Shown: positions 36,811 through 48,163, numbered from the stretch's first letter. The stretch is 64,000 nucleotides of DNA from Actinomycetaceae bacterium zg-1166 (GCA_015679245.1 CP064953.1:1798001-1862000), one strand, 5' to 3'. Notes: generated by a model from the sequence alone, not told the origin. Made by a program: numbers and translations.

Positions 36811-38289
36811 CTACTGAAGCTGAATCTCGGCAAGTTTGTGGCTCATCTGTGCCGTTGCAGGATACAGATCGAGATAAATCTGGAACATCTGCGAGTAACG
36901 TTCAGTGTTCTCTGGATTTGGTACCACCTCGCGCACTGCCTCATTCCACGTTGTGTTCGGATCAATAAGCCCCGCGGCTGCCGCAGCAAGGAGAGCATCA
37001 CCATAAGAGGCACCAATACTCACCTTCGGGATGTACTGCTTAATACCGATAATGTCAGACATGATCTGTGGCCAGAGGCCACCTGTGGTACCGCCACCCA
37101 CAGCCCAGTACTCGCTAGCTTCCCCGCCACAGCCATGAATCGTCTCAAGGAGATGGCGTGAACCAAAACCTGTCGCTTCAAGAGCCGAGCGGTAGAGATC
37201 ACCGTGAGAATGAGTAAGGTTAAGACCTGCCAAGAGTCCACGCGCCATAGGATCAGCAATCGGTGAACGCTCACCAGAGAAATAAGGCAACATAATGAGG
37301 CCATTCGATCCGGGAGTACTTGCGGCAGCGAGTTCAGAGAGCTCGTCGTACCCCTTCCCGGTGAGTTCAGCTACCCATGTCGTGAGAGAACCCGTCGTGG
37401 ACATACCGCCAGAGAGGTTCGACGTCCCCTCAAGAAGGCCAGCACACGACCACAGCGAGGGCCCGTGGAGAGCCTTGTCAGAGATCTGGACGGCCACCAT
37501 TGTGGATCCATACATGAGCATGACTTGACCCGGTTTGCTCACACCCACCGAGAGTGCCTCAACAAAAGCGTCTACCGATCCCACCGCTACCGGTGTGCCA
37601 GGGCGCAAGCCAGTGATACGTGCAGCGTTATCAGTGATATAACCGGCCACCTCATTCGACCACATAAGGCGTGGCATGGGGAGCTCACCGCACATGTCCT
37701 CTACCCACTCACTCACCCAGTCGTTAGTGAAAGGAGAGTAAAGTGGCTCACACATTGAAGCAGCGAGGTGATCGAGCACATATTCGCCGGTGAGGTGGAA
37801 TACACAGTACGTGTGTGCCATGAGGAAGCGCCGGGTGTGCGCCCACACGTCAGGCTCGTTACGCTTGACCCATTCAATCTTCGGCCCTACAGACTGCGAA
37901 GTTAGTCCGTTGCCACAGATATCGAGTATGCGCTCGCCGCCGTAACGTTCGGTGAGATCCTCAATTTCCTGGGCAGAGCGGGTATCCACACCGTAGAGGA
38001 TTGCTGGACGCAACGCCTGCCCGCGTTCGTCAGCTGCGAGGAATACTGGGCCAATTCCAGAAATGCAGAGGCCTGCTACGTCCCCTTTGGCGCGTGTCGT
38101 AAGTTCACGGCAGATACCCACGACATCGTGCCACCACATTTCGTCGGGATCATGTTCGGCCCATCCGGGCTTAGGAAAGGATGTCTCGTGGCGAATCACT
38201 TCACTGAAAAGCACATTTCCCTCAGTATCGGCAAGCACGCCCTTTGTGGATCCCGTACCGATGTCAATACCAATGACGAGTTCTGACAT
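36811..38289 (-). CDS. FGGY family carbohydrate kinase (substrate unknown)
   Basis: A 492-residue sugar/polyol kinase. The N-terminal ATPase phosphate loop is GIDIGTGSTKGV; the substrate region has CISGIGPVFLA and PAILYGVDTRS; the C-terminal signature GCGGEASEYWAVGGGTTGG and GASYGDALLAAAAAG fit FGGY_C. It phosphorylates a sugar or polyol with ATP in the cytoplasm; candidates include xylulose, ribulose, erythritol and similar. The ATG at 38289 is preceded by AAGGAG. It stands alone, with two palindromes in the upstream spacer that may be operators. A second FGGY kinase lies at 54-55.6 kb. Confidence 0.88.
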   Translation of the reverse strand: MSELVIGIDIGTGSTKGVLADTEGNVLFSEVIRHETSFPKPGWAEHDPDEMWWHDVVGICRELTTRAKGDVAGLCISGIGPVFLAADERGQALRPAILYGVDTRSAQEIEDLTERYGGERILDICGNGLTSQSVGPKIEWVKRNEPDVWAHTRRFLMAHTYCVFHLTGEYVLDHLAASMCEPLYSPFTNDWVSEWVEDMCGELPMPRLMWSNEVAGYITDNAARITGLRPGTPVAVGSVDAFVEALSVGVSKPGQVMLMYGSTMVAVQISDKALHGPSLWSCAGLLEGTSNLSGGMSTTGSLTTWVAELTGKGYDELSELAAASTPGSNGLIMLPYFSGERSPIADPMARGLLAGLNLTHSHGDLYRSALEATGFGSRHLLETIHGCGGEASEYWAVGGGTTGGLWPQIMSDIIGIKQYIPKVSIGASYGDALLAAAAAGLIDPNTTWNEAVREVVPNPENTERYSQMFQIYLDLYPATAQMSHKLAEIQLQ

Positions 38290-38807
38290 GTTCTACTCCT
38301 TGGAGAATTTGGGGCCATATCCGTGGTGGAATACTCACGGCAGTGTGAGCTTCTGGCCATCAGTTGCCAGGTGCGGGAGAGTTGCGCCTGGTGCGAGTGC
38401 GGGCATCGGCAGCGCATGGGACGTACGGGGGAAGAACCCCTTGCCTACCTCCAGCAAAATCATGTGGCGACGTTGCCTACTTCATTCACTCTTCCCGACG
38501 AGGCTGGGCTTGTCAACCTTTTTTGACGAGGACTCGTCGCGAATATGTGTGCCACATATGTGCAGCTCTCACGGCTACTGTACGTGACTACGTGGCGGAG
38601 TGGACGTACAGATGAGATGATATGTTTATCGCCAACTTGTGGATGCTCATCCCAAAGAGAATGAGGGGCATACCTGCCAGAGCTACGCCGGAGTTCCTCT
38701 TGAAGTTCATCCCTAACAGGGCAACATAAGGGGCACAGCACTGGGAGTGAAAGAACGGTAACGGTAGCACAACATAATAGGCATCACCTTCTCCCTCATT
38801 GCCTCCT
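38290..38807. promoter_or_regulatory. Upstream region of the FGGY kinase with two dyads
   Basis: No gene seen. GACGAG-GA-CTCGTC (38525-38538) and ATATGTG-TGC-CACATAT (38543-38559) are adjacent perfect dyads about 240-270 bases upstream of the kinase ATG. They could be operators or a transcript end for the minus-strand gene that stops at 38808. Confidence 0.45.
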
Positions 38808-39191
38808 CTATGCCTCCCAGCGCGCCAAAGTAGATCCACCAAAGAGTGGAAGGTAGGCCGCAAGATCTGCGCGTGTTCCCGAGGCATCGATAGCTCCTGC
38901 CTCTCGTGCCTGCAACCAGCTTTCTTTCCCGACGACAATCGCAAGCCACGTAGCTATATCCATTTCGACGACGTTAGGTGGGGTTCCACGACGATGTGTT
39001 GGCCCTTCAATCACCTGGATCGCACCAGCGAAGGGGACGCGAATCTCTACACTGCGCCCAGGGTGGCGTTGCGCAAATTCTTCAAGGGCAAAGCGTGCAG
39101 CAAGGCGCGCCTCTGCTCGGCCAAGTTCGTGGGAAGCCCTAATTTTAGCGAGAGCGCGCATTCCTTCCTCAACCGCGATTTTCCGTGCCAT
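38808..39191 (-). CDS. Sterol carrier family protein (actinobacterial)
   Basis: A 127-residue protein of the small SCP-like family found across actinobacteria: a helical head (EEGMRALAKIRAS), then a beta/alpha core with VEIRVPFAGAIQVIEG and VVEMDIATWLAIVVG ending in the gaseous Pro/Leu segment AAYLPLFGG. The ligand is unknown. I chose the ATG at 39191 because the -10 box TATTAT lies at -12 to -7 (leaderless) and the residues before it have no family support. Confidence 0.78.
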   Translation of the reverse strand: MARKIAVEEGMRALAKIRASHELGRAEARLAARFALEEFAQRHPGRSVEIRVPFAGAIQVIEGPTHRRGTPPNVVEMDIATWLAIVVGKESWLQAREAGAIDASGTRADLAAYLPLFGGSTLARWEA

Positions 39192-39197
39192 CACCTC

Positions 39198-39203
39198 ATA
39201 ATA
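39198..39203 (-). promoter_or_regulatory. -10 box of a probable leaderless promoter (sterol carrier gene)
   Basis: TATTAT on the minus strand, six bases before the ATG at 39191. Confidence 0.45.
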
Positions 39204-39294
39204 GGCGAGGACACTCACAGAAGGTTGCAAGGTCAGCGCCTTTTAAGCATAAGGAGGGTTCGCAAGCTACTCACCTGTGGAGGACATTGCACAA

Positions 39295-39324
39295 TCGAAA
39301 CCTCACGCATCGGAACCTCACGCA
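39295..39324. repeat. Tandem duplication of 15 bp
   Basis: TCGAAACCTCACGCA followed directly by TCGGAACCTCACGCA (one mismatch) in the spacer between the sterol carrier gene and the nucleotidase. Confidence 0.8.
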
Positions 39325-39372
39325 TAGCAAAAATCTAGAGCGACGAGAACGTTCCAGCACGAATGTGCACAT

Positions 39373-39411
39373 GATGAAAGGGCGCTCCCACAAGAGGAAC
39401 GCCCTTTCATC
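39373..39411 (-). terminator. Terminator-like hairpin after the 5'-nucleotidase gene
   Basis: Perfect 12-bp arms GATGAAAGGGCG (39373-39384) and CGCCCTTTCATC (39400-39411) with a 15-base loop, 50 bases after the stop. No strong U-run on either strand. Confidence 0.55.
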
Positions 39412-39461
39412 ACCTCGCTCTAAGCCACCTAAGATGGCTCAGAAACAAGAGTGGACAATCA

Positions 39462-41594
39462 CTAGGCCTCGCGGCGCGTGCGAGCCACGGCTGCGGCACC
39501 CAGAAGTAGGACGAGAGCACCTACGCCAGCTGCAGGCAGCGCATTGCTACCGGTGTAGGCGAGCTTCTTTCCAGACTTCTTCACCTTCATCGGCTTCTTC
39601 TCAGCCGATACCTGTGTGGAATCTGCAAGAGATTCCCTGGGCATCTTGCTGTCGTCAACAACCGGAGGAACCGGTTCCATCGGCTGGCCAGGCTCAACCA
39701 TCGTGTCTGCAGCGGCGACCATGACGGGAATGTCGAGGCTTGTCGGGCCGGCAACAATTGTGAGTGTGTGTTCGCCAGCGGTGACATCGGATGGAATCTT
39801 CACCACAACAGTAGCCTTGCCCGTCTCGTTGAGATTCTCAGTCACGGTGTTATCAATCGCAGCGCTCCCAATTTCCTTACCGTCAAGTTTGAGGATGGCG
39901 GTAGTAGGAAGAGGCTGTTCCTTCGTGGCGTATGTCATCGAGAGTGAGGCAAGATTAATCGTCGATTTAGCACCAGCTTTGAGTGTGTCTTCGCCGGTGA
40001 TAGCGACTGAACGCTGATCGTAAGGAACAACGAGATCCTTGTTAGCTGCCAAATACTCGTTGAACACCTCGTTGTCGAGAATGCCAGTGTCGTTGAAGTT
40101 CGTGCCTTTCTTAAACACGTTGAAACCGTCACTTCCGCCAAGAATGAACGCGTTTGAGGCAACGGTGTAGGTCTGAGAATCGTTGCGTGCCACAAGTTTT
40201 CCGTTCACGAAAACCTGCTTGATATGGCTGCCAAAGGGGGCATCTGGATTGTAGGTGTAGTACACCGAATCTGACATGCCGAGCTGAAGGATCGGACGCG
40301 AGATTTGCGTGGACTTATCGGCCCACTGCTGTTCGAAGAGGGTGTAGACCTGCTTACCCGTCAGATCCATGGTGCCGTAGGTGTTGCCGAAAGGCTGTGC
40401 ACTGAAGGATTCCTTGAAGCTGATGACACCGTCGCGATCAGGGTCAATCTCTGCACGCACACCACCGGGATTCATAACGGCAAAGTCAGCTTGCTTGGTC
40501 ATCTTCTTCGAGTACTCGTAGAAGGCCTGGGCAATCATATTTCCGGCTGTCATTTCAGAACCGCGGTTGGCACCAAGGTTAGTACCATTGTTCGTCGCAC
40601 GATCTGCGCCACCGACAATTGTTCCTGCCGTGCCAGCGCCCAGCTCGTCCGACTTCACTTTGACATTTTCGTAGGCAGCCTTGATTGCTGGATCTTCAGC
40701 AAAAGCCGGGACGAGTTTCCCGTTCGAATCCTTCATGACGAGGTCAACAATCTCGGATGTGGCGCTCTCGATCTTCTTTGTCGCCGTGTTGTAGGTGAGG
40801 GCAATATCGCCTACAGCTTTACCGTACTCACCCGGTTCAACGACGAGGGCGCCGCTGGCTGTTGTCTCCTTCACCTGGTGGTGGGTGTGCCCGGCCACGA
40901 CTGCATCGACATTCGGGCCGACATTCTTGGAAATTCCAGCTGTCTCATGAATGAGTGCGACGACGATGTCGGCTTCACCATTGGACTCGTCGCCGTCCTT
41001 GAGGAGGGCTGCTTCCTTATCGACTGCGGCAACCGGATCGGTGATCGTCAAGCCCGCGATTCCATCAGAAGAGACGAGGGTGGGGAGCTGGTCGGTCACT
41101 CCGCCAACAAAGCCGATCTTCACTCCTGAGGGCGTGGTGAGAATGGCATGCTTAGGGAAGTCGTTAGTGCCAATATTCGACACGAGGTAGGGCCAAGAGG
41201 CGCGATCCTTGATGCGATTGACGAGATCGGAATAGCCCTTATCGAATTCGTGATTTCCGATCGAAGAGACATCGAGACCCATATCACCGAGGATCTTGAG
41301 AGTGGGTTCGTCCTTCTGAATGGCCGAGACGAATGCGGAGCCACCCACGAGATCACCGTTGGCAACGAAGAGAGTATCCGGGTTGGCGGCCTTCATATCC
41401 TTGATCTTCTGAGACAAAACTGCCGCATTTTCAAGGTGGCCATGGAAATCAGAGATGACGGCGAGATTGATCTTCACCTTATCACCGTCAACCGTTGCCC
41501 CTGCGGGAGCTGCCGCCAATCCAGCGAAACTCACTGCAAGAGCCGCCGCAAGCCCGATAGATCGGCCTGCAAAACGTGAAACGTCGGACATCAT
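39462..41594 (-). CDS. Cell-wall-anchored 5'-nucleotidase / bifunctional metallophosphatase
   Basis: A 710-residue secreted enzyme. Signal peptide about residues 1-33; metallophosphatase domain with AVISDFHGH, NGDLVGG, GNHEFDKG and AGHTHH (metal ligands); then the 5'-nucleotidase C-terminal domain with MNPGGVRAE and LGGSDGFN; a beta-rich Ig-like module (about 545-640); and a sorting signal LAYTG followed by a hydrophobic helix and RTRREA. The LAxTG form is that of class E sortases common in high-GC Gram-positives. It would release phosphate and nucleosides from extracellular nucleotides. AAGGA lies just before two consecutive ATGs; either may be used. Confidence 0.92.
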   Translation of the reverse strand: MMSDVSRFAGRSIGLAAALAVSFAGLAAAPAGATVDGDKVKINLAVISDFHGHLENAAVLSQKIKDMKAANPDTLFVANGDLVGGSAFVSAIQKDEPTLKILGDMGLDVSSIGNHEFDKGYSDLVNRIKDRASWPYLVSNIGTNDFPKHAILTTPSGVKIGFVGGVTDQLPTLVSSDGIAGLTITDPVAAVDKEAALLKDGDESNGEADIVVALIHETAGISKNVGPNVDAVVAGHTHHQVKETTASGALVVEPGEYGKAVGDIALTYNTATKKIESATSEIVDLVMKDSNGKLVPAFAEDPAIKAAYENVKVKSDELGAGTAGTIVGGADRATNNGTNLGANRGSEMTAGNMIAQAFYEYSKKMTKQADFAVMNPGGVRAEIDPDRDGVISFKESFSAQPFGNTYGTMDLTGKQVYTLFEQQWADKSTQISRPILQLGMSDSVYYTYNPDAPFGSHIKQVFVNGKLVARNDSQTYTVASNAFILGGSDGFNVFKKGTNFNDTGILDNEVFNEYLAANKDLVVPYDQRSVAITGEDTLKAGAKSTINLASLSMTYATKEQPLPTTAILKLDGKEIGSAAIDNTVTENLNETGKATVVVKIPSDVTAGEHTLTIVAGPTSLDIPVMVAAADTMVEPGQPMEPVPPVVDDSKMPRESLADSTQVSAEKKPMKVKKSGKKLAYTGSNALPAAGVGALVLLLGAAAVARTRREA

Positions 41595-41677
41595 TGTTCC
41601 TTCATATCGTAAAGAGTGGACTCCTTCACTCTATCTTTCGTTTCTTCTGAACGCACCGCCTTCCATAGAGCAAAATT

Positions 41678-41718
41678 GCGGGAGGCCGAAAATACCCATG
41701 ATATCTCCAGCCTCCCGC
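41678..41718 (-). terminator. gdhA terminator
   Basis: A 9-bp GC-rich stem (GCGGGAGGC 41678-41686 / GCCTCCCGC 41710-41718). On the minus strand it is followed by AATTTTG, about 30 bases after the gdhA stop. Confidence 0.65.
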
Positions 41719-41749
41719 ACTACCTAGGTGTTTATTCTTTTATCGCAAC

Positions 41750-43419
<1,670 letters not shown>

Positions 43420-44325
43420 CTACTGCCAGCGTTCACCTGTGAGAGTTTCGTAGGCATGAATGTAGCGTTCACGTGTGCGTTCAACAACTTCTTGAGGAAG
43501 TTCGGGCGGCACCTGGCTCGACGAAGGATCCCAGCCTGATTCAGGCGAGGTAAGCCACTCGCATACAAGTTCCTTGTCAAAAGATGCCTGGCGATGTCCG
43601 GGCTCATACTCCTTGGCAAACCAGAGCCGTGAGGAATCAGGTGTGAAGAGTTCGTCACCAAGCACGAGTTCGCGCGTTCCCGAATCCACAACTGTGCCAA
43701 ATTCAAACTTGGAGTCAGCAATAATCACACCGCGTGAGAGTGCGATCTCATGAGCCTTCTCGTAGAGCATCATGGAATGGGATCGAAGCTCATGAGCCGC
43801 ACCACCCACCTTTGCATACACCTGTTCGAAAGTGAGGCTCTCATCGCACTCACCAGGCTTCGACTTCGTCGTCGGAGTAAAAACCGGAAATGCAAGGCGC
43901 GAAGCCTCCACAAGGCCTTCCCCCACCGTGTTGCCAGCGACCGTGCCATTAGTGACGTAATCACGGAAGGCATCACCAGCCAAGTATCCACGCACTATAC
44001 ATTCGATGGGGAACATCTCTAGGCGCTTAACCACCATCGCACGCCCAGCAACTTCAGAAGGTACGTCAGTGGAAATAACGTGGTTGGGGATGAGATCTGC
44101 AAGGCGCTCGAACCACCACAGTGAGAGCTTGGTGAGAATCTCACCCTTGTGAGGAATTTGTGTCGGAAGCACAGTGTTAAAGGCAGCAATACGATCCGAG
44201 GCAACAACGAGGTAAGTATCCCGTCCATGGTGATGAGAAGTGCTGGCAGAAACGTAGATATCGCGCACTTTCCCTGAATAGACGTGTATCCAATCAGAAA
44301 GAGGATTTCCCACCCGCGCGGACAT
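43420..44325 (-). CDS. purC: Phosphoribosylaminoimidazole-succinocarboxamide synthase
   Basis: A 301-residue purine-synthesis enzyme (SAICAR synthetase): condenses CAIR with aspartate using ATP. Conserved blocks are YSGKVRDIY at about residue 13, VASDRIAAFN, VKRLEMFPIECIVRGYLAG and IIADSKFEFG. The length is that of the long monofunctional form. The ATG at 44325 follows AAGGAG; the open frame upstream to 44433 is not part of the gene. No other purine genes are adjacent. A 380-bp upstream spacer contains three related 18-bp boxes. Confidence 0.96.
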   Translation of the reverse strand: MSARVGNPLSDWIHVYSGKVRDIYVSASTSHHHGRDTYLVVASDRIAAFNTVLPTQIPHKGEILTKLSLWWFERLADLIPNHVISTDVPSEVAGRAMVVKRLEMFPIECIVRGYLAGDAFRDYVTNGTVAGNTVGEGLVEASRLAFPVFTPTTKSKPGECDESLTFEQVYAKVGGAAHELRSHSMMLYEKAHEIALSRGVIIADSKFEFGTVVDSGTRELVLGDELFTPDSSRLWFAKEYEPGHRQASFDKELVCEWLTSPESGWDPSSSQVPPELPQEVVERTRERYIHAYETLTGERWQ

Positions 44326-44493
44326 GGCAAACTCCTTTGGTTGTTCCCAGCGTGAAAAGCTCCGTGGGAGCCGCGAAGCCCAACACACCACAACTCTACG
44401 TTTTTCGGAGGAAGCGCGTACATCGTTGTTCACACACAGAAACGCACTCCCTCAACTGAAGAACATATGGCTCTCCATCTATATCTATCAATG

Positions 44494-44576
44494 AATATTT
44501 AGGCCTATACGACAAATCCTGTTGGTGGGGTTTCATTCGTGGCTTATAAACCGAATCTGTCGTATAAGCCAATATT
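44494..44576. promoter_or_regulatory. Three related 18-bp boxes between pckG and purC
   Basis: GGCCTATACGACAAATCC (44502-44519) and GGCTTATAAACCGAATCT (44541-44558) are direct, and GGCTTATACGACAGATTC is on the opposite strand at 44570-44553. Together with AATATT at both ends (44494 and 44571) they form a long imperfect inverted repeat. It lies 170-250 bases upstream of purC and beyond the pckG terminator. Confidence 0.6.
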
Positions 44577-44596
44577 TATGCGCGTGAAGAGGGTAA

Positions 44597-44636
44597 GAGA
44601 AGGGGAGGCACGACAGATGTCGAGCCTCCCCTTCTC
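44597..44636 (-). terminator. pckG terminator-like hairpin
   Basis: A perfect 13-bp stem (arms 44597-44609 and 44624-44636) whose loop itself contains CGACA-GA-TGTCG, giving an almost fully paired hairpin about 70 bases after the pckG stop. Confidence 0.65.
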
Positions 44637-44705
44637 AGAAGCAAACCAAAGCAAGTTCACATACCTCAGATCGTGAGGGCTAGGCGAGCTCACTTTGGAG
44701 CATTA

Positions 44706-46574
44706 TCAGGCCTTAGCGGCCGCGATGCGCTCACGGAACTTGCCAAGTTCCTCAGTGATAGCAGCCGGGAGCTTATCGCCGAACTGGGCGAAGTACTCCT
44801 CAGTGTCGTCGATCTCAGCAGCCCAAGCCTCGGGATCAATGGCGAAGAGTGCATCCCATTTAGCCTTGTCGATATCAAGACCTTCGAGGTTGAAGTCCTC
44901 AAACTTCGGGTAGCGACCCGTCACACCGTCAATTGCCTCAACGTCGCCAGCGGCGCGGCGAACGATCCAATCGAGCACGCGCGAGTTATCGCCATAACCC
45001 GGCCACATGAACTTGCCGTTCTCGTCCTTACGGAACCAATTAACCTGGTAAACCTTGGGGAACTTATCGCCAAGCGTGGCTTGCATCTCAAGCCAGTGAC
45101 CCCAGTAGTCAGCCATGTTGTAGCCACAGAAGGGAAGCATAGCGAAGGGATCGTGGCGCAGTGAGCCAGCCTTGACGTCGGTAGCGGCAGCAGTCACTTC
45201 GGAAGCAACCGAAGCACCGATGAACACGCCATGAGCTGGATCGTACTGCTCTGCAACGAGTGGCACGTTTGTGGCGCGACGGCCACCGAAGAGGATGGCA
45301 TCGATCGGTACACCGGCAGGAGCTTCCCAATCCTCGCAGATGATCGGGCACTGCGATGCCGGAACGGTGAAGCGGGAGTTGGGGTGAGCAGCCTTCTTAC
45401 CCTCGGCAGCATCGGCTGGGGTGAAGTCCTCGCCGTGCCAATCGATGAGGTGCTCGGGCATCGGATCGTCGATACCTTCCCACCACACATCGCCATCATC
45501 GGTCAGAGCGACATTGGTGAAGATGGAGTTAGCCTTCATCGTCTCCATAGCCATTGGGTTGGTGGTGTATGCCGTACCAGGTGCAACCCCAAAGAAGCCA
45601 GCTTCGGGGTTGATGGCGTAGAGGCGACCATCGGGGCCAGGACGCATCCAGGCGATGTCGTCGCCAACGGTTTCGACCTTGTAACCAGGGATGGTGGGCT
45701 GGAGCATGGCGAGGTTCGTCTTACCACATGCTGAGGGGAAGGCAGCGGTGACATGGAACTTGCGGCCAGTTGATTCCTGGGTGAGGCGAAGAATGAGCAT
45801 GTGCTCAGCCATCCAGCCATCACGGCGAGCCATCGTCGAAGCAATACGCAGAGCGAAGCACTTCTTGCCAAGAAGGGCATTGCCACCGTAACCCGAACCG
45901 TAGGAGATGATCTCGTTCGTTTCGGGGAAATGGGTGATGTACTTATCGTCGTTGCAAGGCCAGGCCACATCGGGAATGGTGTTGCCTTCCGCATCGCGCA
46001 GCGGGTAGCCAACCGAGTGGATGGCAGGAACCCACGGCTTACCTTCGGCGATGAGCTTGAGAGCACCAGCACCCATGCGCGTCATAATGCGCATGTTCAC
46101 CACGACGTAAGGGGAATCAGTGAGTTCGATACCCAGCTGGGAGATCGGACCACCGAGAGGACCCATAGAGAAGGGGACAACGTACATCGTACGACCACGC
46201 ATGGTGCCATCGAACTTCTCGTTGAGGGTGGCGCGCATTTCGTCAGGATCGGCCCAGTGGTTCGTGGGGCCGGCATCCTCTTCCTTCTCGCAGCAGATGA
46301 AGGTGCGCGACTCCACACGAGCCACGTCGGAGGGAAGCGAACGAGCCAGGAAGCAATTCGGGCGCTTCTCGGGATTGAGACGGGTCAAGGTGCCGCTCTC
46401 TACCATTTCAGTGGTGAGGCGATCCCATTCTTCCTGGGAGCCATCAGCCCAGTAGATCGAATCGGGCTTGGCGAGGTTGGCCTTGTCGGTCACCCACGCA
46501 ACGAGAGCTTCGGGAGCTTCGGCTGGTGCACCAGCGCGAACTTCCTCAACGGTGTAAGTCTTGTCGGACGTCAT
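44706..46574 (-). CDS. pckG: Phosphoenolpyruvate carboxykinase (GTP)
   Basis: A 622-residue cytoplasmic enzyme interconverting oxaloacetate and PEP with GTP/GDP, at the gluconeogenesis/anaplerosis node. The GTP-class motifs are present: [14 protein letters not shown] (P-loop with the reactive Cys), ALRIAS, and the kinase-2 region GDDIAWM. The length fits the GTP class (about 600-620), not the ATP class. I chose the ATG at 46574 after AAGGAAA; the frame to 46631 is a non-homologous extension. It is monocistronic with its own terminator hairpin. Confidence 0.97.
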   Translation of the reverse strand: MTSDKTYTVEEVRAGAPAEAPEALVAWVTDKANLAKPDSIYWADGSQEEWDRLTTEMVESGTLTRLNPEKRPNCFLARSLPSDVARVESRTFICCEKEEDAGPTNHWADPDEMRATLNEKFDGTMRGRTMYVVPFSMGPLGGPISQLGIELTDSPYVVVNMRIMTRMGAGALKLIAEGKPWVPAIHSVGYPLRDAEGNTIPDVAWPCNDDKYITHFPETNEIISYGSGYGGNALLGKKCFALRIASTMARRDGWMAEHMLILRLTQESTGRKFHVTAAFPSACGKTNLAMLQPTIPGYKVETVGDDIAWMRPGPDGRLYAINPEAGFFGVAPGTAYTTNPMAMETMKANSIFTNVALTDDGDVWWEGIDDPMPEHLIDWHGEDFTPADAAEGKKAAHPNSRFTVPASQCPIICEDWEAPAGVPIDAILFGGRRATNVPLVAEQYDPAHGVFIGASVASEVTAAATDVKAGSLRHDPFAMLPFCGYNMADYWGHWLEMQATLGDKFPKVYQVNWFRKDENGKFMWPGYGDNSRVLDWIVRRAAGDVEAIDGVTGRYPKFEDFNLEGLDIDKAKWDALFAIDPEAWAAEIDDTEEYFAQFGDKLPAAITEELGKFRERIAAAKA

Positions 46575-47055
46575 CGCGTTTCCTTCCTGAGAGAGCGATG
46601 TGAAGCGATGCAATCTCTGCATCACGAACACCGTCTATTGTCGCAACCTCACCTGGGTAATACCTACGAAATTCGTCCTAGATCTCTTTTGCCAATGGCG
46701 AAACACTCCATATGTACGAAACAAAGTACTGCAATCTCGCCAGTTCTCTCTCACAACACTAACTGGAACTCTTCAAGGTGTGGCGTCTCACACCTCTCCC
46801 ACACCTGCGCGTTTTCTTGTGTCGCACTACCCGACTCGCACGTTTATACCCAGTAATCTCCTCCATTATCCTCACATGTTGGAGTTAGTGAGCCCATCGA
46901 CCCAGCACAATCCTCACAGCTGTATGTACTACCTCAGATCAATATGCTGCGATAACCTTGGAGAATCGAGAAAATCATAAAAACGCGCTCTATAGCGGAG
47001 ATCCCGCCAGCTCACACACTCCTCATTGCCACCTTGGCATAGAGAAAGGCTCTCC
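46575..47055. promoter_or_regulatory. Divergent upstream region of pckG and the LppM-like gene
   Basis: No gene recognised. AGGTGTG-N6-CACACCT (46776-46795) is a perfect 7-bp dyad about 200 bases upstream of pckG and 260 bases upstream of the lipoprotein gene, suitable as an operator. The plus-strand ATG at 47056 has AAAGG upstream. Confidence 0.45.
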
Positions 47056-48102
47056 ATGTCTACCTCCACACCCATCCCAGGAATTCGCACACGCTCACGC
47101 GGTGCACTATTCCTGGCTCTCCTCACACCACTTGCGCTCATCCTCAGCGCCTGCACCTTTGAAACAACCATGGAAGTCACCACCGAAGGCAACATGAAGG
47201 TGGCGATGGAATTCGTTGATGACAAAGGAATACTTCCCAAAGGCACCATGTCCTGCTCCGACTTCCAGAGCTACATGGACAAAGAAATCAGCGACCTTCC
47301 CATGGAAAACTACTCCGTGGAGGACGTCTCCAAGGGAAACAAACTTGGATGCCGCATATCCTTCGATGTCCCTGGCGTTGTGGACGATAAATTAGTTGTG
47401 GATAACGGGGAAACCTACACATTCAAACTGCCAGATGATAATGAGTTTGGCATAGACGACACCGATCTTTCACTTTTCAGTGAATTGCATTTCGCATTCC
47501 GCGTCATCATGCCTGGAGATATCACCGAAGCGACGAATGGCGGGTCAATTTCAGGAAATGTGGTTACCTACGACGATCCGCTCGTGCTCTCTAAAGGATT
47601 GACGGTCACTGGCTCAAAGTATGGGCCTGGCAGTTCTTCTTCTGCCGCGTCAAGTTCCTCTTCGCACTCTTCTACCACACTGATCGTCGCTGGTGTACTT
47701 ATCGCAGTAGTGGTAATCCTTGTCATTGCTGCCGTTCTTATTGCTCGCTCACGCAAGAAGAACATGCCTCAGTATCCGGCATACCCCACCTACCCTTACG
47801 GTGAAGGACATGCCTACGGTGTTCCACCTGTTGGGGCACCAGCAGGTGTGCCGGGTGCACGTGTGCCGATGATGGCAACACCTGATACTCCCCAACCTTA
47901 CGCCACACAATCTCCCATTCCCGGCGCTCCCCAGGCCTACTCCGCCCCAGGTGCGACACCGATGCCTGAGGGAGTTCAAGTTCCGCCAACACCGGCTGCT
48001 CAGCCCGCCCCGATGGCTCAACCTGCCCCGATGGTTCAGCCCACTGAGGCGGCTGCGTCTGGCGATCCACAAATGCCTACACACAACGAACCCTCTGCGT
48101 AA
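47056..48102 (+). CDS. LppM-like lipoprotein with C-terminal membrane helix and Pro-rich tail
   Basis: A 348-residue protein: basic N-terminus, lipoprotein signal with lipobox LSAC (about residue 33), an LppM/DUF3153-like domain (TMEVTTEGNMKVAMEFVDDKG to about residue 190), a Ser-rich linker, a second membrane helix (LIVAGVLIAVVVILVIAAVLIA) and a long cytoplasmic tail rich in Pro, Ala, Gln and Met. LppM of mycobacteria is an envelope lipoprotein linked to phagosome interference; what this homologue does is unknown. The proline-rich tail suggests docking of a cytoplasmic partner. A strong terminator follows. Confidence 0.8.
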   Translation: MSTSTPIPGIRTRSRGALFLALLTPLALILSACTFETTMEVTTEGNMKVAMEFVDDKGILPKGTMSCSDFQSYMDKEISDLPMENYSVEDVSKGNKLGCRISFDVPGVVDDKLVVDNGETYTFKLPDDNEFGIDDTDLSLFSELHFAFRVIMPGDITEATNGGSISGNVVTYDDPLVLSKGLTVTGSKYGPGSSSSAASSSSSHSSTTLIVAGVLIAVVVILVIAAVLIARSRKKNMPQYPAYPTYPYGEGHAYGVPPVGAPAGVPGARVPMMATPDTPQPYATQSPIPGAPQAYSAPGATPMPEGVQVPPTPAAQPAPMAQPAPMVQPTEAAASGDPQMPTHNEPSA

Positions 48103-48124
48103 TTCACAGAAAACTCATTTCTCA

Positions 48125-48163
48125 ATGTGTGTGGGTGGCTCTAATGGAGCCACCCACACACAT
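48125..48163. terminator. Strong terminator between the LppM-like gene and the LtnD-like gene
   Basis: A perfect 17-bp stem (arms 48125-48141 and 48147-48163) with a 5-base loop, followed by TTCTTC on the plus strand, 22 bases after the lipoprotein stop. It lies between convergent genes. Confidence 0.85.

Noticed and set aside
40305-41129. 274-codon plus-strand open frame
   Set aside because: Antisense to the 5'-nucleotidase gene; an effect of its codon composition.
45801-46856. 351-codon plus-strand open frame
   Set aside because: Lies antisense inside pckG, which is a complete, clearly conserved gene; no family features.
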